Assembly: GCA_022457155.1 (NCBI GenBank) | Contig: JAJGOT010000273.1 | Location: forward strand, 692,001 to 756,000 | Direction: 5' to 3' | Length of the DNA stretch: 64,000 nt | From: Cladopsammia gracilis | Taxonomy: Eukaryota; Cnidaria; Anthozoa; Scleractinia; Dendrophylliidae | The notes under the pieces: generated by a model | What the model was told of the DNA's origin: nothing | The model's database searches: none | The model's input: the letters and a program-made list of their open reading frames with translations, nothing else | In this document: piece after piece, positions 1-10,803 of the stretch | Numbering within the stretch: the first letter of the stretch is position 1 | How the letters are laid out: every line of letters starts with the position of its first letter | Program-made: the position numbers and the translations under genes

Positions 1-261
1 TTTTACCACAATAATTTGCAAACCCAACACAGTCAATAGGCACATAGAACTATATCTTTGCTAAATTCATCCCTGTTCTAACTGATGCTGTGTTGATTTG
101 GAGTGTTAAGAAATTCTCTACCAGGTTTTCAAATGTTTTATGGGTTTTCATGCACCAATAACAACTCAGGCCTCTTCAAAAGGGACTGTCACAACGCCAT
201 TTTGTGATATGCAGTTACATTACTGATAGGGGAATGCATGAGCATTTTTTCTTTTTTGCAG

Positions 262-401
262 ATTCATGTACACAAGAAAAAAGTACTGCAGAAAGAGCAG
301 CACTGGTACTTGTATCACGATGATACATGCGAGCCTTTGGAGATGGTAATGCATCGAAGACTCATAGAAAATCCAAGTCATTTGTATGACATTTGTCACA
401 G
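262..401 (+). CDS. orphan exon candidate, function unknown
   Basis: An open 140-nt stretch sits between a strong 3' splice site (T-rich tract ending TTTTTTGCAG) and a 5' splice site (CACAG/GTATGC). It reads about 46 residues rich in His, Lys and Glu (starting IHVHKKKVLQKEQHWY). I do not recognise a domain. No neighbouring exon could be joined to it with confidence, so it may belong to a host gene lying mostly outside the window or to an old element. Confidence 0.3.
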
Positions 402-1198
402 GTATGCAGGCTCGTATTTGACACGAGTCTCCAATTAGTGTTGGGAGAACTTAACAGCTTTAGTTTGCTATGGGGTCATAACCTTAGAATCCTGATTAGT
501 TAGTCACTAATCATCATCATTCATCAGTATTCCTGTTTAAAGGCCAAGTGTCATATAGTCACTAATTATGCTGTGAACCTTTTAGGATTCAGTGTAGAGA
601 AATGAATCCTGGAATGCCTTCGAGATGTATTCAATTCCTTGTGGCTTATTTCTAGCTCCAGTATCTCTAAAACCTTGTTGGCCATTTAAGTGAAGTAAGT
701 AAATTTTAGCACCCATTTCACCCTATAGCTACCTTAACATGACCCTTTTTGTTGTATTAGTAAAATTGACTACACATATAATCATAACTTATTACCCTAT
801 GGTACTTTACAGCATAAACCTTTTGCTGCATAGGTTTATTCAGGCATGTGTAGGCTTTACAGTTAATATGCATTCCATAAAGCTGGCTACCGCCTTTGTC
901 TTGACCAGGCTCCTACGCATCAACAATGATGAGTCCTGGAGTAAGTGAACATTATTTGTCTCATAGTAATGTGTAAGTTATGCCTCCTTTGCATGTGTTT
1001 AATAGCTATGTGTCCCAAGAAATTTTGGTCAGAATTGTAGGAAGGAGAATCCTGACTCACTCTTCCATCACTTTAATTCTAGACGGACTGGCAAACAATG
1101 ACCTTTTATGAAAGTGTAAATGCATTTGTTGTAGTTCAATTTTATCCTTGGTTCAACTTTTATTTTCCATTGTTCTTTTCTATGTTAATATATAAACA
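402..1198. other. no recognisable gene
   Basis: AT-rich intergenic or intronic DNA. Short open frames exist (for example 739-948) but show no motif, no convincing splice context and no paralogue in the window. Confidence 0.4.
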
Positions 1199-2036
1199 TG
1201 GTAATGAATATAAAACAAAGGAAAATGAAGATTAACCAAGGCTAAAGTTGACTACAACATATAAATGTTGCTCCTTTTGCATTTCTTGACATGTTGCTCC
1301 TTTTTCATTGTAGATGAGAGTTCCAATGGGATGCTCCATTCAGCTCTTGACCAGCAAAATGTTGGCAAATCGCTGACAAAGGACATCTTGGCAAAAGCCT
1401 AAGGGGTGCCCAATCGAAGTCATCCTACCATGCTTGCTGGTGGTGACCAGAGTCAAAGTGGAGCTTCTGTGTATGGGTGGCTTTTTACCATAATTGATTT
1501 CAGCATTAGTAGTGTCTTGCACATCGCTTGAAGAAGGACAGAGTATGTTACACAGCAAATCAGTCTCAGTTTTTGACTTGCCATATATATAAAGGAAAAT
1601 GCTTAGTCAGAGGTATTGTACCAAGCCACCATAACAACTGCAGAAAACTCAGAAAAATACGTCGGTCTCACCGACACTGAGTTTAAGACAAGATGGCAAA
1701 ATCATCAAATGTCCTTCATTCATGAGAGTAAAAGAAATAACACAGAACTAAGCAAACACATATGGCAGCTAAAAGAGAAAAAGAAAGATCTTCTGGAAAA
1801 TCCTAGCCAAGGCTTAATCCTATACCAATTTTACCAAACGATGTAACCTATGTAATACCAAGAAATTCTATATACTATTTAAACTGGACATGGCAACAGT
1901 TAACAGGTGTAGCGAGCTTATATCAACTTGCAGGCACAAGCATGAGTTCCTCTTAAAATTCAATCGCATCCTTAAGACCAATCATAAGTTTACAAACGTA
2001 TATCCCTATTGTTTTTACATTTGATTACTGTAACTG
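1199..2036 (+). repeat. Penelope-like segment, copy I (paired with 9005-9838)
   Basis: This stretch aligns base for base over about 0.83 kb with 9005-9838, with scattered substitutions and a few indels. Both copies share a T-rich tract ending ATTGTAG, a downstream open segment (starting DESS in both), and a GIY-YIG endonuclease-like coding piece. The copies diverge abruptly after the motif TACTGTAAC. Copy I is followed about 60 bp later by a hammerhead ribozyme, copy II by a large palindrome. Confidence 0.8.
1550..2025 (+). pseudogene. GIY-YIG endonuclease C-terminus of a Penelope-like retroelement, broken (copy I)
   Basis: The piece resembles the C-terminal endonuclease of Penelope-like retroelements, which nicks DNA for target-primed reverse transcription. 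Visible landmarks are YQATIT, EKYVGLTDTEFKTRW (the GIY-YIG-like strand with the conserved Arg region), NNTELSKHIWQLK, and a Cys-containing tail ending in a CRHKHEFLLK-like segment. The frame is open from 1616 to 1846 and then shifts, so the tail (about 1850-2022) is in another frame. The reverse transcriptase domain is missing upstream. Copy II at 9333-9827 keeps the same region in one frame, so copy I has decayed further. Confidence 0.75.
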
Positions 2037-2094
2037 GTTTGGTGAAGATCACATTGCTGATTTATTTAAATTCTAACAAAACTTTACTATATAT

Positions 2095-2158
2095 GGAATT
2101 TAACTGACGAGTGGATCAACGCTTTGTTGGTCTACGAAACAGTTCTGTATTAAAGTTG
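2095..2158 (+). ncRNA. hammerhead ribozyme, minimal type I (Penelope-associated)
   Basis: All parts of a hammerhead are visible. Core CTGACGA is at 2104-2110. Stem II has 10 pairs (2111-2120 with 2126-2135, allowing two G-U) around a GCTTT loop. The GAAA core is at 2136-2139. A 4-pair stem III (ACAG with CTGT, loop TT) begins with the last A of GAAA. The predicted cleavage site follows A2149 (UA). Stem I pairs AATTTAA-side bases 2099-2103 with 2150-2154. Small hammerheads with a tiny stem III are known from the pseudo-LTRs of Penelope-like elements. Its position just after a GIY-YIG segment on the same strand fits that family. Confidence 0.8.
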
Positions 2159-2527
2159 ATATGAAACGATATTGAGTAGAAACACTTTGTTATTACCACT
2201 CCATTATTGTTGAGCACTATTCTGTATTTAGCAGTGTGGAACTCACCTGAAGTTATATACATATATATTATTAATGAGCGAAGGATGCATTGTGTAGATG
2301 GATTTCGTGGATTCCAAAATGGAAACTTTAAAAGGAGGAACACTACGATCCTATCTAGGATCGCATGAACTCTTTTTAAGTTCATGACAACCGAGAGGGT
2401 CAAAAAAGTACCAGAACTGGACGATGACACTGAACATTTTCGGGGACACCCTTCTTCGCCTAAAAGGTTGGCATAAAACCATTGACAGTGAAAAAAAGCC
2501 GGAGCGAACAGAGCGAAACCTTATGTC

Positions 2528-3836
2528 TGAAAAAAGCTTGGAAGGACAAAGAATTAAAATGTCTCATCGAAAGCTAAAAGGAAAGCCTTTGTCTATAGGA
2601 CACATTTAATAAGGACTACCATAACTGGGACCAAAGAGCGGTTGCCATGGCAGAAATAGAGCAGGTTTGGATGTATCAAAAGAGGAAATTATCTCGAAGT
2701 GGAACACATTGAGAGGGCAGTGCAGTCGAGAAATTAATTTAACACTGAAGATGAAATCTGGTCTGGATTTGATGAGCAATACAAATCTAAATGGCTGTAT
2801 TTTCAGCAAATGAAATTCCACCAAGGAGTTGTTAAAGCAAGGAAGAGTACAGCTACACTTACCGAAGAGCCAGATAATACTTCTCGTAAAGGTTTTAAAT
2901 TATTTAGTTGTTTGTAGTTTTCCATTGAGAGCACAAAATAAGCTATAAAAATAGGCCTTTAGCAGTGAAATTTGCCATTTTGAAGTAGAGGGTATTGCAA
3001 TAAACCATAATGTGAAAGGCTGAATATGTGACCCTATTTTGGAAAAGGTGGTAAAAGGTGAAAGATGTTTAAACACGTTTTTGATAAGGTGGATGCAACA
3101 TCTAATCGAGCTTTTAAAAGCAATAATTATTTCAATTGTCAGACCAGTAACAATAGTTCCTGCTGGTTTTGAAATAAAGGCGTATAAAATGGGGTTATTT
3201 GCAATAGTGGCTGAAAAATACCAAGGCAACTAAGGAAGGTCTATGTATTTACATCTTTTCGTAAGTATTCAATGTGTAAACTACAAACCTCTCGAGTGTG
3301 AAGTAAAGTCGATTCCAGCCACAAATCTACTTACAACTTTTAGGGTTAATACAGTGTGCTGGTCTGTTATTATCACAATTTAATCGAAGAAAACTTGCTG
3401 GGGTCTACTGCCTAAAAATCACTGTAAGACATTTGTAATTGATCCATATTGGTTGACAATTTGGTGAATTTTATGTTATAATCTAAAAAATTTATTTTCG
3501 TTGTTGCCGTGCTTCTTCTCACAATCAGGCAATCCAGTGTTTTGCAATTATTACAAGGCTTGCTACTTTACCCATTTAGTGCTGATTAATTACACTTCCC
3601 AACAAATTAGGTTTATAGACTCCGTCTACCAAGATACGATGCATGCCTAGCTGAGATTTTGTATCATACGAATCCTCAAAGTTTTGCATCGGTACTCTAA
3701 GCTGTCAAAATCTGCTTTCATCCAAGCCATCCTTGCATAGATGATCTTCATCTAATTTCCTTCATTTGATTTCAGTTGATGTAATTGTGAGTAATGTCTT
3801 AAATATGCCAACCCATTTTTCTCAGTCAAAACCTAC
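2528..3836 (+). repeat. dispersed repeat R, copy A
   Basis: This copy is homologous to 26348-27009 plus 34170-34836 (copy B, split by a transposon) and to 58203-58880 (copy C). It starts at the shared CTGAAAAAAGCTTGGAAGG segment and runs to the shared TGAGTAATGTCTTAAATATGCC segment. The AT at 3135-3136 inside CAATTG is the uninterrupted equivalent of the ISL2EU insertion point in copy B. The 5' part reads as a decayed MADF/Myb-like coding segment (see copy C). The 3' part reads on the minus strand like the open frame at 34612-34833. Copy A lacks the upstream exons seen in copies B and C. Confidence 0.75.
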
Positions 3837-4880
3837 CTTGCCTGGGTGCCAAATCTGTTTGTGTTAATTGACATCCATGTACAGCTGTAATTAAACAGCT
3901 GAAAAAAAAAAGGAAAGACAGGTGGAGCCAGAGAAAGTTGGCAAAGCAACAGAGGAAGCTGCTGTCATCGAAAAAAGACCAAAAATAAGCGACAATGAAG
4001 TATGTAGAAGGAAGAAAAAGAAGAAGGCCACATGCAAGGAGATGCACGCCAACGTTGATGGCCGCAAAGTGAATGACAAGGCAACAAAAAAGAGAAAAGA
4101 GCAAACTGGAGGAAAGAAAAAGGAAAGAGAGATGCAGTTGTTATTTTACAAAGCACAGGGTGGGATATACGGACCTGAAGCGAATTGCCTCAACTAAAGG
4201 TTAAGGGCAAAATCCAGAGATTACTATTGCTCGTGTAAAGAAGAATCAAACCGGCGGTGTAGATGTGTTTTCTATCCACACTCAAGTGGCTTAGGAAAAC
4301 GAATTTCCTGGCTTCATGACTGGTACTGGGATGCTTCAAGGTACGTGATTTGATTTGAAAATAGAACTTAAAGTGAGACATTAAATAGATAATGGTTAAC
4401 CAACTTTGGTATCTGCTTCTCATAAACTGACTATCATTATCACGTAATGGAGAAAACTGAATTTGTAATCAAGCTTTGCCATGATGACCTTTATCTGGAC
4501 AGAAATACGATAAATTTCTTATCAAGATCAATTCGTACCCATTCTGGCAGAGTTATTTCTTTGTCGCATAGAGCGCTAGCCTCGTATCAGTAGACTAATT
4601 TTATGAAGTTCAGTAGTGAATGGCCGTTTTGCCTATGTCATTAATTTTGTCATGTCAGCAAAGCATTAGAAACCTCACAATGTAGATCTCAGGGCTACAT
4701 GATGAGACAAATGATAACATCTATTTTAATTATTACTGTTTCGGAACCGATGAACAAGCGTAAACTCTTTCTCAATCGTAGCTCATGATGATAGAATCTT
4801 GTTTTTGATGCAAGAAGAGGTAACAACCTGAGGTTTACGTCTATTTAGGTTCGTGATGCGTGAAATTTCGTTTCGAGTCC

Positions 4881-4919
<39 letters not shown>

Positions 4920-5594
4920 AGGATCACCACCCCCCTTTGCTACCCTCTTCACAGGGGGAAGTTATGGAAATAAATGGGTATTCTGCTTATGTTATGCTCT
5001 TTTCTTGTTAGATTACTTGACAGCTGCTCGGCTGAAAACAAAAAAAATAATAATAACAATAATAGTAACAGTAAGTTGTACTAGTTCACTTTTTCAATAT
5101 TATGCAGAATTGTGTCAAAATAATATTACTGTTTGGAACAAGAGAAATCATTCAAACGAGGGTTCATAAAACTGGAATAATACATTCCATGCCTTTTGGT
5201 TTCAGGTGGTGAAAAGAATGAATGAAAGCATGGCATCGCTCATGTTGCATATAAAGAGATCTTTGGTTTAAGATAACTACATTTATTTTCTATTTGTTAC
5301 ACAAAAGGCCACCATGGAGAACATATCAACAACAACTTCAGTAGCAACTGTTGAACTGCAGACACTGAAAAAGTTATATCAACACTTCTAGAAAAAAAAT
5401 TCGGTAAAGTTCACCAAGGAAGAGCTAAAGAACTCCCAATTGTTCTGGGGCACATGGAAAGGCAAAACGCGACCAGAACCGCCTAGCGCTAGTCAAATGT
5501 AAGTGCGAGTACTTCAGTAGTCAGACAGCATATACCTTATTTCTGTTTACCCAAATTGGCTTCTGAAACTAGAAGGTCTGGATGAATGGAGGGA
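3837..5594. other. mostly featureless; one Lys-rich open frame
   Basis: At 3922-4197 (+) there is a 91-codon open frame that is very rich in Lys and Glu (KRPKISDNEVCRRKKKKK), preceded by an A-rich run. Its composition alone could keep it open, and no domain or paralogue is visible. The rest, including 4430-5590, shows no gene I can support. Confidence 0.3.
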
Positions 5595-5629
5595 TCTGTG
5601 TCTGTGTCTGTGTCTGTGTGGGGGGGGAT
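5595..5629. repeat. TGTGTC microsatellite followed by G run
   Basis: Four to five hexamer-like CTGTGT units end in TGTG and eight Gs. Confidence 0.85.
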
Positions 5630-5840
5630 CTTGTTATTTCTATTGCTCAAAAAAAGTAGAACAGACACTATCGCGATCAATTTTGATGCATATTTTCCTC
5701 CTGAAAAGCCCGCCCTTTCCAGAAATTTAACATAATAACAAGTCATACCTGTTTCCAAAAAGTAAACTACCAGCTCCACAAATGGTACAGTATGCCTGAG
5801 CAACACTATCACAACTTTATCATGTAACAGAGTTGTTACG

Positions 5841-6070
5841 TGATGACATCACAAAACCTTAATTTGAGAAATCATGGGATTTGATAAGATATTTGGAAAT
5901 AATGAACCAAGGCAAAATTAGAAGGGTTTGTATGGAGTCATCAGAACATAAAAGGGCCAATATCTCACACCATGCTAATTTTTGGCAAGCGGGCATTTTT
6001 CGTCACGCCCTTTCCGAATATCTAATCAAATCCCATAATTTCCGAAATTTATGTTTTTGTGACATCATAC
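5841..6070. mobile_element. small MITE-like inverted-repeat element
   Basis: The left arm (5841-5899) and right arm (6011-6070) are inverted copies of about 58 bp with some mismatches. They share blocks such as CATGGGATTTGAT/ATCAAATCCCAT and GATGACATCACAAAA/TTTTGTGACATCAT. The interior of about 110 bp has no coding content. Target duplication is not clear. Confidence 0.6.
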
Positions 6071-7074
6071 TTCTTGTGTGCGTCACAAAATTTGTTCAAA
6101 CATGGAACAAATTCCTTTCATTTGTAAAAATGCAACCATCAATGGATCTTTGCCATACCTGGTAGGGCGTGCCAGTGCTTCAGAAGAAGAAAAAATTTCA
6201 GCTGTTTAAGCTTACCAAGATCATCTCAGCAGAGCCAAACACGAGAGAAATTTGCAACTCTGCTGTTGATACTAGCTAAACTTTTCTTAAGTGCCATTCG
6301 ACAATTTCACTTCTCTCTTCCAGTCGCCCATGCTCTTTGCAAGCAAGTGTGCACTATTCCTATAACAAGAGGCTAGCTGGTAGCCTGTACTCATGCGCTT
6401 GCATAAGAACGTTTTATGGTTTATTTTAACTGGGTCATGCACCCCTTCCCTCTCAACGAATTTTGCATAACATGTAAGTCTTGTTTTGTTTACATATTAT
6501 CAGATATCATTATTACGACTGAATTTACAACTGAATTTAAACACGTTTTATAAGTATTTCTCTAAATCTAGCGACAACACAAAGAAAAATTCAATCACAA
6601 ATTGATATCAACATAAATTCCCAAATGCCAGTTGCTTGACTCGGCTATTTTGAAAACAAGAACGTGATTACGGGCACGGCAAAATCACGAGGTCGCATGT
6701 CAACAAATCAGACCAGTGAAAGTCCTCCCGCAGGATACGGGAAACTTTAAAAAAAACAAGGCAATTTGTGACTACAAAAAGCGGGACGAAAGCTAAAAAT
6801 GGAAACAAGGAAACCTTACCGAAACCTTGACTCATGCCGCTATGCGCATGAGTAATTATGGGCAGCAAGTGCACTATCCAACACCGGGTCCCATTTACTT
6901 TAAAACTCCAAGAAAAATAATAATTAATGTGGTATATTGGGCATATGTTGAGAATCTTCACCATATTTATTGAATTATTTTATTGACAAATCAGTTTCAA
7001 CTGGAAATGGGGCAAATGCCATGATCAGTTATGTGCACAATTTTCTTTAGAATTATGGAACCAGTGAAACAGAT
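6071..7074. other. no recognisable gene
   Basis: AT-rich sequence with scattered short open frames on both strands (for example 6668-6964 minus), none with a motif or splice context. Confidence 0.35.
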
Positions 7075-7530
7075 ATCCACTTCCACGCAGACTACTATTG
7101 GCAGCCAGAACAAAAATAACTATGTCCTCTGGTACTGGCATGTCATCTATGGTCTACATGAGTGCATAAGGTATTTATTTCGGGAGGCAGGACCAAATTG
7201 GCCTTAACTGGTGCTTTGGACTCATGAAACAAAGGTTACAAAGAACATTTGCATCATCTTTGTTTGACATCCTCAAGGCTAACAACAAGTCCACTCTAAG
7301 CGGCGTGAATTGTGGTAAGCTCGTTGGGTTACATGATGGAGCTAAATATCTTGCTCCTTATTGCAAAAACATAACAGGAATCAGCAAACTTTGTCACCTT
7401 AGGTTCACCAAAAATGATCCGGGAAGGTCCATTTTCTTGTTCTCCCACCCCAGATGACTTGAAGAGAGTAAGAGATATCTACACAAAGAAATACAAGTAT
7501 TGTCCACCTACTATGGAAGATGGACATTCA
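7075..7530 (+). pseudogene. relic of a cnidarian transposon-type protein (QNKNN family)
   Basis: Reading across frames gives, in order, a QNKNNYVLWYW segment, a TK..(D)WCFGLMKQR-like segment and QRTFASSLFDILKANN. The middle part is open at 7224-7457. This order matches a protein that is highly repeated in cnidarian genomes, in which a His-x-Asp-Asn-Cys...Gln-Asn-Lys-Asn-Asn block precedes a Gly-His-Thr-Lys-Phe...Trp-Cys-Phe-Gly block. I know it only as an RNase-H-like, transposon-associated protein. At least two frameshifts break it. The family name is uncertain. Confidence 0.5.
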
Positions 7531-8206
7531 ACTGTTAAATAACATGAACAAACTTCCTGCCAGAACACTCCCTCCTGAGATTGTATGTGGCGGGCTAGAC
7601 CAAGAATGCAAGAATTATTTTTATAGAAAAGTGAGTTTTGCTGGCTTGCTACTGAAAATGTTGAGGTTCCAGCTGCTATAGTTAGTTACAGCTTTTCCCG
7701 GCATTTCTGTTGAAAGATGACATTCTGTGTCATGTACACCGTGTACTTCTTTGACCTATTTTGATAAATCAAATAGGTGCAATAAAATAATGTGTTACTG
7801 GCGCCGTGTAACTTGGTGACAAAATATATGAGGCATTTTCTAAACAGTGTATGACGAATGGCAATGACAATAAACTGTAATGAAACTTTTAAAGATGGCA
7901 TATTTGGTACTAAGAGCAGGAAACCTAAAAGAAAACCTGCTTTTTGTTGCGTGCATGAGGAAACTTGTGTGCTAAAGGGCTCAAGATAAAGTTAGTAATA
8001 AATTATACCACTTTCAAAACACGACACTTTGCTTGTCAAACTGTCACAATTGTGGCAATTTCATGCTCACACAAAAACCAGCAAATCACATTGAATCGGT
8101 TAGTACTCTCTCCTTAGTGAAAACCTGAAAACAGTTATCTATTGAGGGGACATGTCTGAAAATGGATATCGAGATAATTTTACTGGTGATGTCCAGTCAG
8201 GGACTC

Positions 8207-9000
8207 ATTTATGTTGTGGCTGAAACAATCACTGTTTGCGATGTAACTACTAAAAAGATAGGTGATGCTCTGGTAATTTTATTGGCAATGTACTATTTGC
8301 ACAATATAGAGTACAAGAAGCGAGAGAATGCTTTTCATTTCTTTGAGTTAGCTCTCCTGGGTATTTTATCTGACAAATGCCCAGTGTTAATTTCAACAAT
8401 GCTAAATGTTCTTTCAAAAGAAAGTGTTAATCTTTTATCGTTGTGAAAATTTTGAAGTTGAAATTGTCACTTGACAAAAAACTTTCTTCATACATGGAGG
8501 TATGTCCATAAATGCACGCCAGAGATTCATGCTCTTTATGACAGACATCATGAAGTGTCCCCTAGACCTAATTCTCACCTAAACACAAGCAATTCTGTCA
8601 AACATGAAGTCATATGGAAATTACAAATAATTGTGTGTAATATGAAGTGCCCAAGGTCCAAGTTACGTGCCAAAAATGGAGCTGTATCTACAATATTGGT
8701 CACATTTGTTGGAAGAGTGTCCGCTTTCTTCCCTTCTTTCCCCTTCAATGTTGATGTTCAAGATGCTAGAATCAAAAATAAAAATTATGCCAATGGCAAT
8801 ATTGGGGGGGAGAGAAGAGGGCCCGCACATGCTTTATATTTTTTAACTGACAAATCTGGACTTTTCGTGAAGTGCTTCAAGTACATGTAGTTACATGTAT
8901 GTCATGATTGTATTTGTCATTGGGTGTTGACTGACGACGATAAACTACATATGTTATCAAATGAATATCACGTCAGTTTTCTGGAAGGGAAAAATAATCA
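8207..9000. repeat. direct repeat D, copy 1
   Basis: Blocks starting CTCATTTATGTTGTGGC, then AATGCTTTTCATTTCTTTGA, then AAATGGAGCTGTA...TTTTCTGGAAGGG recur in the same order at 10199-10672. Copy 1 carries about 320 bp that copy 2 lacks (roughly 8345-8670). An open frame of 139 codons (8471-8890) lies here but is not kept in copy 2, so I do not call it a gene. Confidence 0.7.
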
Positions 9001-9004
9001 TTCA

Positions 9005-9838
9005 GATAATGAATATAAAACAAAGGAAAATGAAAATTAACTAAGGCTAAAGTTGACTACAACATATACATGTTGCTCCTTTTGCATTTCTTGACATGTT
9101 GCTCCTTTTTCATTGTAGATGAGAGTTCCATTGGGATGCTCCATTCAGCTCTTGACCAGCAAAATGTTGGCAAATCGCTGACAAAGGACATCTTGGCAAA
9201 AGCCCAAGGGGTGCCCAATCGAAGCCATCCTACCATGCTTGCTGGTGGTGACCAGAGTCAAAGTGGAGCTTATGTGTATGGGTGGCTTTTTACAATAATT
9301 GATTTCCGCATTAGTAGTGTCTTGCACATCGCTTGAAGAAGGACAGAGTATGTTACACAGCAAATCAGTCTCAGTTTTTGACTTGCCATATATATAAAGG
9401 AAAATACTTAGTCAAAGAGGTATTGTACCAAGCCACCATAACTGCAGAAAACTCAGAAAAATATGTCGGTCTCACCAACACTGAGTTTAAGACAAGATGG
9501 CAAAATCACCAAATGTCCTTCATTCATGAGAGTAAAAGAAATAACACAGAACTGAGCAAACACATATGGCAGCTAAAAGACAAAAAGAAAGATCTCCTGG
9601 AAAATCCTAGCCAAGGCTTAACCCTATACCAATTTAACAAACGACATAACCTATGTTATACCGAGAAATTCTATATACTATTAAAACTGGACATGGCAAC
9701 AGTTTACAGGTGTAGCGAGCTTATATCAACTTGCAGGCACAAGCATGAGTTCCTCTTAAAATTCAATCGCATACTTAAGACCAATCACAAGTTTACAAAC
9801 GTATATCCCTATTGTTTTTACATTTGATTACTGTAACG
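9005..9838 (+). repeat. Penelope-like segment, copy II
   Basis: This is the same segment as 1199-2036, here better preserved. It lies between the two copies of direct repeat D, together with the palindrome at 9893-10198. Confidence 0.8.
9333..9827 (+). CDS. GIY-YIG endonuclease domain of a Penelope-like element, 5'-truncated
   Basis: A single open frame of 164 codons. Residues about 25-60 read LVKEVLYQATIT..EKYVGLTNTEFKTRW, the start of a GIY-YIG fold. NNTELSKHIWQLK follows at about 70-82, and then a Cys-bearing tail (NLCYTEKFYILLKLDMA, STCRHKHEFLLK) as in Penelope-like elements, where it follows the endonuclease. The reverse transcriptase that should precede it is absent, and the first 25 residues are probably not native. 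It was likely left by a 5'-truncated insertion. Copy I shows the same gene with a frameshift. Confidence 0.75.
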   Translation: MKKDRVCYTANQSQFLTCHIYKGKYLVKEVLYQATITAENSEKYVGLTNTEFKTRWQNHQMSFIHESKRNNTELSKHIWQLKDKKKDLLENPSQGLTLYQFNKRHNLCYTEKFYILLKLDMATVYRCSELISTCRHKHEFLLKFNRILKTNHKFTNVYPYCFYI

Positions 9839-9892
9839 GGTTTTATGACGGCCTCATTTATGTTTATGAGTAGAGGTTTGGTTATACATAAA

Positions 9893-10198
9893 CAAGTAAA
9901 AATAAACGATAAAACTGAACAACGTTTCGGGGTCGTCATGACGCCATTATCAAGTTCGAAGTGATAAAAATTATTATAGAGTCAATGTCAGAAATAGTTC
10001 ACCAAAGGAAATTAACATAATCGGACTCAATTAAAGCAAAACTATTTGCGTGACATTATATATTCAGACATTATGTTAATTTCCTTTGGTGAACTATTTC
10101 TGACATTGACTCTATAATAATTTTTATCACTTCGAACTTGATAATGGCGTCATGACGACCCCGAAACGTTGTTCAGTTTTATCGTTTATTTTTACTTG
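9893..10198. repeat. perfect inverted repeat, 128-bp arms (inverted Penelope pseudo-LTRs?)
   Basis: Arms 9893-10020 and 10071-10198 are exact reverse complements over 128 bp, separated by 50 bp. Each arm carries CCCCGAAACGTTGTTCAG preceded by TTGATAATGGCGTCATGACG. This resembles a degraded hammerhead core (TTGATAA for CTGANGA, then a short stem, then GAAA). Inverted terminal copies with hammerheads are known in Penelope-like elements, and a GIY-YIG fragment lies just upstream. The identity of the repeat with a pseudo-LTR is inference. Confidence 0.85.
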
Positions 10199-10672
10199 CT
10201 CATTTATGTTGTGGCAAAAACAATTGTTTGAGATGTAACTACTAAAAAAGATATCTGATGCTCTGGTCGTTTTATTGGCAATGTACTTCCTGTACAATAC
10301 ATAGAACAAGGAGAGAAAGAATACTTTTCATTTCTTTGAAAATAGCCAAACTTACCATCCAAAAATGGAGCTGTAGCTACAATATCGTTCATATTTGTTG
10401 GAACATCCGCTTTCTTCCCTTCTTTCCCTTTCAATGTTTATGTTCAAGATGCTACAGTCAAAAATAAAAATTATGCGAATGGCAACATTGGGGGAGAGAA
10501 GAGGGCCCGCACTTGCTCTTTATTTTTTAACTGACAAATCTGGACTTTTTGTGAAGCGTTCAAGTAATTACATGTATGTCACAATTATATTTGTCATTAG
10601 GTGTTGACTGACGGTGATAAACTACATGCATTATCAGGTGAATATCATGTCAGTTTTCTGGAAGGGTCTTTG
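10199..10672. repeat. direct repeat D, copy 2
   Basis: Second copy of the sequence at 8207-9000, shortened in the middle. Similarity ends at TTTTCTGGAAGGG. The two copies bracket the Penelope-like segment and palindrome. Confidence 0.7.
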
Positions 10673-10803
10673 TGTGCATTGTTTAAAGACTAAAAACTCA
10701 GTCTTGATGTTAGGGTGACAGAATAAAAGACAAGAGGAGAAAAATGGTGTTTAAATGTCCCATTGATAGCGCTACAAGAGCACATGCATATTACTTATTC
10801 CAG

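Noticed and set aside
1340..1558. 72-codon minus-strand frame also present at 9145-9363
   Set aside because: Its conservation is explained by the repeat itself; the sense strand has the acceptor and open segment.
3922..4197. Lys/Glu-rich 91-codon frame as a nuclear protein gene
   Set aside because: A-rich composition alone explains the open frame; no homologous copy or domain. Mentioned only within a gene-free stretch.
8471..8890. 139-codon frame as a gene
   Set aside because: Lies in direct repeat D and is not preserved in the second copy at 10199-10672.
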